Source: Maricaulis alexandrii
GTDB lineage: Bacteria; Pseudomonadota; Alphaproteobacteria; Caulobacterales; Maricaulaceae
Direction of reading: 5' to 3'
Length of the DNA stretch: 64,000 nucleotides
Assembly: GCF_005871165.1 (NCBI RefSeq)
Contig: NZ_SWKP01000009.1
Location: forward strand, 186,001 to 250,000
Under the pieces are notes generated by a model. It was not told where the DNA came from. It made no database searches and saw only the letters and a list, made by a program, of their open reading frames with translations. Position 1 is the stretch's first letter. Each line of letters begins with the position of its first letter. The position numbers and the translations under genes were made by a program. Below are positions 1 through 6,330 of this stretch, piece after piece.

Positions 1-194
1 CTTGAAGGCCAAGTCTTGTGACCCAGCCACAAAAAAAGAATACCTAAAATGGAAGTCAGAATCATGTAGAAGACATTGTCCCTATTAATGACAAAATCAG
101 GATCAAAAAAAATCCCTTGAATATTTACATAAACCATAAATGCCGACATTAGATAGAATATCACACTCCAAGATTTTCTATCACTCCACAACAT
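1..194 (-). CDS. Partial AT-rich small membrane protein, runs off left edge
   Basis: Reading the minus strand from the ATG at 192-194 gives 64 residues with no stop before the window edge. It begins MLWSDRKSWSVIFYL and contains two hydrophobic stretches (about residues 9-27 and 41-57) separated by a polar loop, so it looks like a small inner-membrane protein. A GAGG ribosome-binding site sits about 8 bases upstream of the ATG. The DNA is strikingly AT-rich compared with the rest of the window, which suggests recent acquisition. The family is not recognised. Because the 3' end is missing, length and function cannot be judged. Confidence 0.55.
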   Translation of the reverse strand, partial: MLWSDRKSWSVIFYLMSAFMVYVNIQGIFFDPDFVINRDNVFYMILTSILGILFLWLGHKTWPS

Positions 195-233
195 GCTTAC
201 ATCCTCATATATTTTTAGTTCTCATCCAAAAAT

Positions 234-244
234 GTGTCTGTCCC
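234..244 (+). repeat. GTGTCTGTCCC REP-like motif, copy 1
   Basis: This is the first of eight copies of GTGTCTGTCCC (or its complement, one with a single mismatch) in the first 2.75 kb. It is preceded by AAAAAT and followed by AATTTTT. It lies directly before the truncated RAYT transposase fragment. GTG within the motif can act as an apparent start codon for frames that begin MSVPIF or MCLS; these are artefacts. Confidence 0.75.
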
Positions 245-249
245 AATTT

Positions 250-470
250 TTCTCGCGCCCTGGCTCGACCGGATCGCCGACTGGCCGCGCTATCTGGCCG
301 AGGGCACAAGCGCGAGGCAGGAGGCCCTGCTGGGCGATTTCGCACAGTCGGGATACCCGCTGGGATCGGACGCCTGGATCGATGCGCTGGAAACCAAATC
401 AGGCCGCCGACTCAGACCGGGCCAATCCGGACGCCCGAAACGGCGGAGCGGAAAGCCGCCGGATGATTAA
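250..470 (+). pseudogene. 3' fragment of a RAYT (IS200-like tyrosine) transposase
   Basis: The frame ending at the TAA at 468-470 encodes a peptide (RIADWPRYLAEG, then ALETKSGRRLRPG and GRP) that matches the C-terminal tail of the complete RAYT at 1394-2071 (RIPDWRTYLSEG, ALEVKSGRVLRPR and GRP). The catalytic HUH and tyrosine parts are absent, so only about the last 70 residues of a former transposase remain. The 5' break lies right at a GTGTCTGTCCC motif, and a related CGTGTCCCCGGTTTT sequence follows the stop at 479-493. The copy is in the opposite orientation to the intact gene and diverged from it, so it derives from an independent element and not a recent duplication. Confidence 0.7.
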
Positions 471-852
471 ATCGGTACGTGTCCCCGGTTTTCCGGTGTC
501 GCTCCGACCGAAACAGCACTGACGAATCCGCCAACAGTGGCCTCTCCACCTTCAACTACATCGTCACCAAACCTCCGGATGAAGGCAATCGCTCCCAAGT
601 CTGGGGTGGGACCATCCGCAACGTCAATTATAATCAGAGTGATATAAAAGCGGCCAGGGTAGTCTCAATGGCTGCTTCGCGAACAACCTCATCCCCATCG
701 TTGACCCAGAATCCTTCTAGTGCTCCGAGCCCATAGCTTCCCGCACGCTGCGAGCAACAGCACTGTCGCCCCATCAGATCCGCTTCATTCAGCGAGTTTT
801 TCGCCACACACGCATAAAAGTTTGGCGCAAAGGAAAGCGCGCGCTCACGCAC
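467..852 (-). pseudogene. Possible frameshifted remnant ORF in an otherwise empty stretch
   Basis: On the minus strand a frame starting MRERALSFAPNFYACV runs from 852 to a stop at 634. A second frame continues near 660 (FYITLIIIDVADGPTPDLG) to a stop at 467. Joined by one frameshift near 655 they would form a protein of roughly 125 residues. No family is recognised and chance open frames are common in GC-rich DNA, so this is only a hint. Apart from the RAYT-associated sequence around 479-493, nothing else supportable was seen between 471 and 861. Confidence 0.18.
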
Positions 853-861
853 GCCAAATGG

Positions 862-1293
862 TTAGGTCGTAGCCTTAGGCGACCCCGTCGGAGATGTGGA
901 TTCCGAGATCATTTCTCGCTCCTCGATGAGCTTTTTCCATACCCCGGTGGAACCCTCATCGACGTCAGAAACGACAACCAATTTGAAAACGTCGTACCTG
1001 GTACGCATGAACTTCAGCACGAATTCCAGAATTTCCGCTGGAGTCTCGTTCTCGTGTGAGGTTGTGACGACGTTTAAGTCATCGTTATCAACAATGATCC
1101 AATCAACCTCATCTTCAATTTCCCCAAACTCACTGCCCGTCAATGCAAAATGAACGGCACCTTTTGAGAGCCAATTCTCTGTTAGGGAGCCAATTTCATC
1201 CCTCTTTGGAATGAAGTTAAAGTTCAAAACAACGACACTTGGGATGGCGTCCTCATCGACTTTCGAGCGCAACTTTCTTTCGTCGAAAATCAT
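862..1293 (-). CDS. Orphan small protein, DUF7684-like
   Basis: The gene encodes 143 residues from the ATG at 1291-1293, beginning MIFDERKLRSKVDED. The frame is open further upstream, but that part reads backwards through the transposase tail and two GTGTCTGTCCC repeats, so the internal ATG is preferred. The pattern VVVLNFNF, then GAVHFALTGSEFGEIEDEVDW, then VTTSHENETPAEILEF recalls the small DUF7684 family (conserved VDW and TTWHEDE-like motifs); this rests on memory and is tentative. The sequence is acidic with no signal peptide or membrane segment, so it is probably cytoplasmic. Base composition is clearly lower in GC than neighbouring core genes. It sits alone between RAYT-derived repeats in the same orientation as the genes at 1-194 and 2213-2569. 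Confidence 0.6.
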   Translation of the reverse strand: MIFDERKLRSKVDEDAIPSVVVLNFNFIPKRDEIGSLTENWLSKGAVHFALTGSEFGEIEDEVDWIIVDNDDLNVVTTSHENETPAEILEFVLKFMRTRYDVFKLVVVSDVDEGSTGVWKKLIEEREMISESTSPTGSPKATT

Positions 1294-1310
1294 CTCGGCA
1301 AGTGAAAACC

Positions 1311-1385
1311 GGGACAGACACATTTTTTTCCTCATGTTTCCCCGTCGGGGGCCTTCGACGCCGGGCAAAAAACCGGAACAGACAC
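1311..1385 (-). repeat. Two tandem copies of the RAYT 3'-end repeat with the GTGTCTGTCCC motif
   Basis: The minus strand carries the motif at 1311-1321 and, 64 bases away, at 1375-1385 with one mismatch (GTGTCTGTTCC). Each copy is preceded on the minus strand by the same block (GGCGTCGAAGG, then CGACGGGGA, then ATGAGAAAAA-like sequence). In the 1375 copy this block is the last codons and stop of the RAYT gene. The unit is therefore a duplication of the transposase 3' end together with its downstream REP-like sequence. Confidence 0.75.
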
Positions 1386-1393
1386 CTTTTTTC

Positions 1394-2071
1394 TCATATC
1401 TCCCCGTCGGGCACCTTCGACGCCGGCCGGCCCCGCGGCCTGGGTCTGAGGACGCGCCCTGACTTGACCTCCAGCGCGCCAACCCAGTCCTCCTCCCCCA
1501 TCGGATGCCCCGTCTCTGTGAAATACCCGATCCGGGCCTCGATCTCCGGATCCACGCCCTCTGAAAGATAGGTGCGCCAGTCCGGAATGCGCCGGAGAAA
1601 CGGGATGTCTGACACAAGCGGATCGGCATCTCCCCAGACATGCCCCCTCGCACTCGACCAGGCCCAGTCTTCTGCCCGACCGACCAGCCGCGCGCGGACC
1701 GGGTTGAGTTCAATATAGCGAACCGCTGCGAGTGCATGCCCTTCGTCCATGACGCTCGCGCCGAACCGGCCTTGCCAAAGGCATCCCGCCCACCCCATCC
1801 GGGCATTGATATGGCGGGCATAAACCTGATGCGTCCGCTTGAGCGCCAGGGCCAGGTCCTGTGCCTGGGACGGCTCCAGGACAAGATGAACGTGATTGGG
1901 CATCAGACACCAGGCCCAACACTTCACCCGGAAGTCGCAACAGGCCTTGCCCAGCAGATCGATGTAGAAAGCGTAGTCATCCGGCTCGAAGAATGTCTGC
2001 TGACGCCGGTTGCCACGCTGGACCACGTGGTGGGGATAACCGGGCAGGACAAATCGGGCAGAGCGGGGCAT
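1394..2071 (-). CDS. REP-associated tyrosine transposase (RAYT)
   Basis: The 225-residue protein belongs to the IS200/IS605-like Y1 transposase superfamily. It has the N-terminal PGYPHHVVQRGNRRQ block, the HUH metal-binding motif in MPNHVHLVL (His60 and His62), and the expected catalytic tyrosine Tyr119 in AAVRYIELNPVRA. Proteins of this type nick and rejoin single-stranded DNA at short palindromic repeats (REPs) and are normally single-copy domesticated genes and not freely mobile ISs. The surrounding GTGTCTGTCCC motifs are the likely cognate REP-like sequences. The gene appears intact, with ATG at 2071 and a TGA stop at 1394 lying inside the repeat. A truncated relative lies at 250-470. Confidence 0.88.
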   Translation of the reverse strand: MPRSARFVLPGYPHHVVQRGNRRQQTFFEPDDYAFYIDLLGKACCDFRVKCWAWCLMPNHVHLVLEPSQAQDLALALKRTHQVYARHINARMGWAGCLWQGRFGASVMDEGHALAAVRYIELNPVRARLVGRAEDWAWSSARGHVWGDADPLVSDIPFLRRIPDWRTYLSEGVDPEIEARIGYFTETGHPMGEEDWVGALEVKSGRVLRPRPRGRPASKVPDGEI

Positions 2072-2133
2072 GCGCCAACAATGGCAAACAAGATGCGTGA
2101 ATGCAATTTATGGGTGTATTTTGGGGATTAAAT

Positions 2134-2144
2134 GTGTCTGTCCC
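2134..2144 (+). repeat. GTGTCTGTCCC REP-like motif upstream of the RAYT gene
   Basis: The motif occurs in the plus orientation, preceded by TTAAAT and followed by GTTTTTCT. It lies about 60 bases upstream of the RAYT start and in inverted orientation relative to the copies at 1311-1385. The transposase gene is therefore bounded on both sides by the same motif in opposite orientation. Confidence 0.75.
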
Positions 2145-2212
2145 GTTTTTCTATAAGACCCGCGACTACGGGTTGGGCCCGAAGGTTGATAACGGTTGCG
2201 AACGCCGGACGT

Positions 2213-2569
2213 CTAAGGCGCCCCGGGGCTGAACCACCACGCAACAGATTCCACCACACCGTCTTGTTCGAGCAGACATACGACGCCACGTCGCCAACTT
2301 GTATCACGGAACATAAATGCTCGGTAGTTTTCACCGATTTCAACATTCGCGCACCTACCGCTCGTAACCTCTCGGCTATAGCGGATACCCGCCCCCTCCA
2401 AAGCGTCACGAGCGCTCTGGAAGTCTTGCCCGACCACATCGATTGGGAAGCTAGCCTGTGGCGTTTGACCAGTTCGACTAGTCAGGACAAGACGGTTTAG
2501 GGGATTTAGCATGAACAGCGCTAACCCCAACAACGCGGCAACAAAAGCACCCCATATGATCAACTTCAT
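2213..2569 (-). CDS. Orphan small membrane-anchored protein
   Basis: The 118-residue protein starts at the ATG at 2567-2569 (MKLIIWGAFVAALLGLALF), with the ribosome-binding site GAGGAAG about 4 bases upstream. Residues 3-21 form one hydrophobic segment, and the rest (about 95 residues with two Cys) is predicted to lie outside the cytoplasm. The soluble part includes DVVGQDFQSARDALEGAGI, reminiscent of short PASTA-like or lipoprotein repeats but too short to assign. No family is recognised. The gene is flanked by GTGTCTGTCCC motifs at 2134 and 2590 and has lower GC than core genes, consistent with an acquired accessory gene. Confidence 0.55.
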   Translation of the reverse strand: MKLIIWGAFVAALLGLALFMLNPLNRLVLTSRTGQTPQASFPIDVVGQDFQSARDALEGAGIRYSREVTSGRCANVEIGENYRAFMFRDTSWRRGVVCLLEQDGVVESVAWWFSPGAP

Positions 2570-2589
2570 ATCGCTTCCTCGCAAAAACC

Positions 2590-2737
2590 GGGACAGACAC
2601 CTTTTTCTCATATCTCCCCGTCAGAAATCTTCAGAGGAAAAAACGGGACAGACACATTTAATCCCAGCGTTTCCGACGGGGAGATACGAGATAAAATGTG
2701 TCTGTCCCAATTTTTTTATACCAAATGTGTCTGTCCC
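2590..2737. repeat. Cluster of four GTGTCTGTCCC motifs, including an inverted pair
   Basis: Minus-orientation copies lie at 2590-2600 and 2645-2655, and plus-orientation copies at 2698-2708 and 2727-2737. The copies at 2645 and 2698 face each other, with arms matching in 15 of 16 bases around a 32-base centre, and could form a long hairpin. The blocks CTCATATCTCCCCGTC (after 2600) and GACGGGGAGATACGAG (before 2698) are the RAYT 3'-end sequence seen near 1391. The last two copies are an almost exact 29-base tandem repeat (AAATGTGTCTGTCCCAA followed by a T run and ATACC). Confidence 0.75.
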
Positions 2738-2744
2738 AATTTTT

Positions 2745-3356
2745 TTATACCCCCTCCCCCGTGACGGAGAGCGAGGCCTATCCCGACGACACCGGGATTC
2801 CCCCCTCTCCCGGCGCCTGCGCGCCACCCTCTCCCCAGGGAGAGGGTGTATTCTTTCTGCCCCCGCTTGCGGGGGGAAGTGGCCCGGAGCAGCGCTTCGG
2901 GACGAAGGGGGCGCCCGCCTCAGGCGGGCGTGGATCGAGCCTGGCGCCTGCACCGCCGCGCATTGCGCGACGCCCCTCCGCCTCGCAGGCTCGGCACCTC
3001 CCCCGCGAGCCGGGGGAGGAAAACTTATCCCCACCCTGAAAACCTGTGACAGACTTGTCTCGACTTCCGGGAAGAGAGGCACGAGCTCAGTCCCTTGTGC
3101 CCGGAGGTTTGCGGAGCCTGTCCGCGCGAGGGGGTGACAGCCTGAGCTCCGGCAGGGCCATCGCCCGGGCCACACGGCACAAGGTCACGACCGTGCTGGC
3201 ACCCAGGCGGTTTCGGTGCGTCGCCCGCAAGGGAAGACGAGCAAATCTCCGCGTGCGGGAGACCGGTCAGGTCACTCACACTCATAGCAAAATCCGACCC
3301 GTCAGGTCTCCCGCACACCTCTCATACCGCCAGGCGGAAACGCCGTGGCGCTGAAC
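2745..3356. repeat. Palindrome-rich non-coding stretch
   Basis: No credible gene was found over about 600 bases; the open frames on both strands are low-complexity Pro/Arg/Gly-rich readings of GC-rich palindromes. Visible structures include a 10-bp inverted repeat ACCCTCTCCC/GGGAGAGGGT at 2826-2847, a CCCCGC-TT-GCGGGG hairpin shortly after, a CTCCCCCG...CGGGGGAG pair near 2999-3020, and a 12-bp perfect pair further on (listed separately). Mosaic intergenic repeats of this kind are common in alphaproteobacterial genomes. No riboswitch or tRNA pattern was recognised. Confidence 0.5.
3253..3316. repeat. 12-bp perfect inverted repeat with 40-base loop
   Basis: GTGCGGGAGACC at 3253-3264 is exactly complementary to GGTCTCCCGCAC at 3305-3316. 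The loop is relatively AT-rich and contains GGTCAGGTCACTCACACTC. There is no T run, so it is not an ordinary intrinsic terminator. It may be a folded RNA, a REP-type sequence, or the ends of a small inserted element. Confidence 0.55.
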
Positions 3357-3493
3357 GCCTTTCCTCCCCATCCCATGGGGAGGTGTCCCGCAGGGACGGA
3401 GGGGCCGGCGAAGCCGGAAATCGGCGCTGACGCGCCGCCCCATCGACCCGATGCTGCGCATCGGCCCACTTCCCCATGCAATGGGGAAGAAAG
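3357..3493 (+). repeat. Dispersed ~140-bp intergenic repeat, copy A
   Basis: The unit starts GCCTTTCCTCCCCAT, continues through GGGGAGGTGTCCCGCAGGGA and GGAGGGGCCGGCG, and ends with CATCGGCCCACTTCCCCAT and GGGGAAGAAAG. A near-identical copy in the same orientation lies at 4094-4243, so the VOC gene at 3619-3987 is bracketed by direct repeats. The unit consists of several nested palindromes (CCCCAT-CCC-ATGGGG, GTCCCGCAGGGAC, GCCGGCGAAGCCGG, GGCGCTGACGCGCC). Confidence 0.8.
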
Positions 3494-3618
3494 TTCAGGA
3501 GCCCCCCCACACCAATCACCCCGAAAAACTGTTTGCCTTCGCCACCGGTTCGGATAATTTACCGGGTGGAACATTTCACGAACATTTCGGAAATATCCGG
3601 CCAACGGAGGAGGAAATC

Positions 3619-3987
3619 ATGATTGGCTATGTGACCCTGGGCACGAATGACCTGCAGAAGAATGCGCCCTTCTATGACAAGATCTGTGGCGCGCTGGGCG
3701 TTGGCCGCATGATGGATTTCGACACTTTCATCGCCTGGGGCCAGCCGGGCGGCGGGGCCGGCGTTGCGCTGACCCAACCCTTTGACGGACAGCCGGCCAC
3801 GGTCGGCAATGGCGTCATGGTGGCCCTGCAGGCCAAGGACCGCGCCCAGGTCGACGAAATCTACAAGCTCGCCATGGAGCTCGGCGCTCCGGACGAGGGC
3901 GCAGCCGGTCCGCGTGGCGATGAAGGCTTCTATGCCGGCTATTTCCGCGACCCGGACGGCAACAAGCTCGCCATCTTCCACATGTAG
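3619..3987 (+). CDS. VOC (glyoxalase/dioxygenase-fold) family protein
   Basis: The 122-residue protein begins MIGYVTLGTNDLQKNAPFYD at the ATG at 3619, which has an excellent ribosome-binding site (GGAGGAGG, 6 bases upstream). The start beta-strand followed by a helix that opens NDLQKNAPFYDKI, and the closing strand GYFRDPDGNKLAIFHM, are typical of the vicinal oxygen chelate fold; the final FRDPDGNKLAIF motif is a family hallmark. Members bind a metal or act as resistance or lyase-like proteins; the substrate here is unknown. The gene is monocistronic and is flanked by two copies of a dispersed repeat. Confidence 0.85.
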   Translation: MIGYVTLGTNDLQKNAPFYDKICGALGVGRMMDFDTFIAWGQPGGGAGVALTQPFDGQPATVGNGVMVALQAKDRAQVDEIYKLAMELGAPDEGAAGPRGDEGFYAGYFRDPDGNKLAIFHM

Positions 3988-4093
3988 GAAGACCGGTCTC
4001 CCCCACCGGGGAGAAGTTGGCCTGAAAAGCCAGATGAGGGGTGGTGCGCCAGCGGCCGGCAGGATCTTCCCCGGTGCGGCTGACGCCGCGCGC

Positions 4094-4243
4094 GCCTTTC
4101 CTCCCCATTCTATGGGGAGGTGTCCCGCAGGGACGGAGGGGCCGGCGGAGCCGGAAATCAGTACAGATGCCCGGCGCTGACGCGCCGCCCCTTCGACCCG
4201 ATGCTGTGCATCGGCCCACTTCCCCATCAAATGGGAAAGAAAG
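4094..4243 (+). repeat. Dispersed ~140-bp intergenic repeat, copy B
   Basis: This copy matches the unit at 3357-3493 almost base for base, apart from an extra ~13 bases (AGTACAGATGCCC) in the middle and a few substitutions. It fills most of the 360-base gap between the VOC gene and the ABC-F gene; nothing else was seen in that gap. Confidence 0.8.
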
Positions 4244-4347
4244 CCCCCACCGCAGACAAGACTGGGCTTGTTGCAGCGCAGCAGGTAAGAGGCGCCCCTG
4301 ATCACGCGACCTGATCGCCCCACCTGCCGCGAAAGCCTGACCGACCG

Positions 4348-5931
4348 ATGCTGACCATTTCCAATCTTGATTACCGCATCGGCGAGCGTTCCCTGTTCGA
4401 GAATGCCTCGGCGCAGATTTCCGGCGGCTGGAAGGTCGGCCTGGTCGGCCGCAATGGCACCGGCAAGTCGACCCTCTTGCGCATCATCCGCGAGGAGATC
4501 GAGAAACCCTCCTCCGACACGCCGGTCCGCCTGCAGCGCGGTGCCCGCATCGGCTGGGTTGCCCAGGAGGTGCAGCCCTCCGACCGGACGATCCTCGAAG
4601 TCGTCCTCTCCACCGATGCGGAACGCCATGCCCTGATGCAGGAATCGGAGACCGCCACCGATCCCGACCGGATCGCGGAAATCTTCACCCGCCTCGCCGA
4701 TATCGACGCCTGGACCGCCGAGGCCCGTGCCGCGGAAGTCCTGATGGGGCTGGGCTTCACCGATGCCGACCTCTCCCGCCCGACGCGGGAATTTTCCGGC
4801 GGCTGGCGCATGCGCGCCGCCATTGCCGGCGTGCTCTTCTCCGAGCCCGATCTTCTCCTCCTGGACGAGCCGACAAACTATCTCGACCTGGAGGGCGCGG
4901 CCTGGCTGGAGACCTATCTCAAGAAATATCCTCACACCGTGCTGATCGTCTCGCACGACCGGGAAATGCTGAACCGCTGCGTCACCCACACCCTGGCGCT
5001 GGAGCACAAACAACTCTCCATCACGCCGGGCGGCTATGATGCCTGGCTGAAACTGCGTGCCGCCAAGACCGCCCTGCTGGAAGCCCAGCGCGCCAAGCAG
5101 GATGCCGACCGCGCCCGGCTGCAGGCCTTCGTCGACCGCTTCGGCGCCAAGGCCTCCAAGGCCAGCCAGGCCCAGTCGCGCGTGAAAATGCTGGAGAAGA
5201 TGCAGGACATCTCAATCCCGATCGCCGAGCGCACCACGCCCTTCTCCTTCCCCACCTCGACCGACAAGCTGAACGCGCCGCTCCTGCAATTGCGGGATGC
5301 GACCGTGGGGTATGGCGAGGGCGCGAAAATCCTCGACCGCGTCGACCTGCGCCTGGATCCCGATGACCGCATCGCCATTGTCGGTGCCAATGGCCAGGGC
5401 AAGACCACGCTGGTGAAATCCATCGCCCAGCGCCTGGAGCTGATGGGCGGCGAACGCACTGCGGCCCGCTCCCTGCGCATCGGCTATTTCTCCCAGGACC
5501 AGATGGACGAGCTCAATGAGGGCGAGACCGTGCTGGACCATGTCCGCGACGCCCTGCCCCACGGCACCACGCCGGCCCGCTGCCGCGCCGTCGCCGCCGG
5601 CATGGGCTTCCCGCACGAGAAGGTCGAGACCAATATCGAGAAACTCTCAGGCGGCGAAAAGGTGCGCCTCCTCCTGGGGCTCATGTCCCTGGACAAGCCG
5701 CACATCCTCATCCTCGACGAACCGACCTCCCACCTCGACATCGACAGCCGCGAAGCCCTGATCTACGCGCTCAATGAATACAATGGCGCCGTCGTCCTCA
5801 TCACCCACGACGTCTATCTCGCCGAAGGCACCGCCGACCAGCTCTGGCTCGTCAAGGACGGTCGCGCCAGCCGCTATGACGGCGATCTGAATGACTACCG
5901 GAAACTGATCCTGCAGGCGGACAAGCGGTAG
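4348..5931 (+). CDS. ABC-F family ATPase (translation factor or Uup-like)
   Basis: The 527-residue soluble protein has two ATP-binding cassettes in tandem and no membrane domain. Cassette 1 shows Walker A GRNGTGKST (residues 34-42), signature FSGGWRMR and Walker B LLLDEPTNYLD. Cassette 2 shows Walker A GANGQGKTT (about 349-357), signature LSGGEKVR and Walker B LILDEPTSHLD. A charged helical linker rich in Ala, Lys and Arg (around residues 235-300) joins them, as expected for ABC-F proteins that act at the ribosomal E site or on DNA. Length is slightly short for Uup (about 600-640) because a C-terminal coiled-coil domain is lacking. Which ABC-F subfamily it belongs to cannot be decided by eye. 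Confidence 0.93.
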   Translation: MLTISNLDYRIGERSLFENASAQISGGWKVGLVGRNGTGKSTLLRIIREEIEKPSSDTPVRLQRGARIGWVAQEVQPSDRTILEVVLSTDAERHALMQESETATDPDRIAEIFTRLADIDAWTAEARAAEVLMGLGFTDADLSRPTREFSGGWRMRAAIAGVLFSEPDLLLLDEPTNYLDLEGAAWLETYLKKYPHTVLIVSHDREMLNRCVTHTLALEHKQLSITPGGYDAWLKLRAAKTALLEAQRAKQDADRARLQAFVDRFGAKASKASQAQSRVKMLEKMQDISIPIAERTTPFSFPTSTDKLNAPLLQLRDATVGYGEGAKILDRVDLRLDPDDRIAIVGANGQGKTTLVKSIAQRLELMGGERTAARSLRIGYFSQDQMDELNEGETVLDHVRDALPHGTTPARCRAVAAGMGFPHEKVETNIEKLSGGEKVRLLLGLMSLDKPHILILDEPTSHLDIDSREALIYALNEYNGAVVLITHDVYLAEGTADQLWLVKDGRASRYDGDLNDYRKLILQADKR

Positions 5932-5962
5932 GCGGGTTCACACCCCTCCAAATCCCAAAATT

Positions 5963-6128
5963 GTCATCCCGGCCGAATAGCCTGCGAAAGCAGGCTGCAG
6001 AGCCGGGACCCATATCCGCGGAACAAGCCCGAAAGCAGGCTCCGCCATTGCAGCCTGATGGAACCCACACCGGGATTATGGGTCCCGGACTTGCGCCCGG
6101 CTTTCGCCGGGCATCCATCCGGGATGAC
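5963..6128. repeat. Large imperfect palindromic intergenic element (GTCATCCCGG...CCGGGATGAC)
   Basis: GTCATCCCGG at 5963-5972 is the exact complement of CCGGGATGAC at 6119-6128. Between them are further paired blocks, such as AGCCGGGACCCATA against ATGGGTCCCGGACT and CCTGCGAAAGCAGG. The ~166-base element can fold as one long interrupted hairpin and resembles the CCGGGATGAC-type dispersed repeats found across alphaproteobacteria. It occupies the gap between the ABC-F gene and the helicase gene. Confidence 0.7.
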
Positions 6129-6330
6129 AAGGGTTAGATCAGCCAGCCAAACCTCACCCCCACAACTGCATACCCGTCCTGCCGCCGCTGATGCGTGCAT
6201 TTCCCGAAACCTGTGCTACACGCTGCCCTATTCCGGCCAGTCGCCACTCATCGGCGTCCTTACCGGGACACTGATGGAACCCGGCCCGTGATGGGTGTGG
6301 CCGGCATTTTGGCACTGGAAACAGCTTTAT

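Noticed and set aside
810-870. Possible integron attC site (GTTAGGT preceded by TTTGGCG/CGCCAAA stem)
   Set aside because: GTTAGGT fits the 3' consensus, but no matching complementary RYYYAAC box is found at the other end and no integrase or second site is near.
862-1884. A long minus-strand frame of 340 codons that joins the DUF7684-like protein to an upstream part
   Set aside because: The upstream ~195 codons read the RAYT gene in the wrong frame and cross both REP-like motifs. The composition there is Arg/Gly/Ser-rich and unlike a protein, so only the part from 1293 is kept.
2698-3039. Plus-strand frames beginning MSVPIFLYQMCLSQFFY and similar
   Set aside because: Their start codons lie inside the GTGTCTGTCCC repeats and the rest reads GC-rich palindromes; they are artefacts of the repeats.
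3050-3330. A structured RNA such as RNase P RNA, SRP RNA or a cobalamin riboswitch
   Set aside because: None of the conserved core sequences of these RNAs was found on either strand; only generic hairpins are present.
3559-5013. A 484-codon minus-strand frame across the VOC gene, a repeat and the start of ABC-F
   Set aside because: It spans an intergenic repeat and runs against two clear plus-strand genes; there is no conserved domain.
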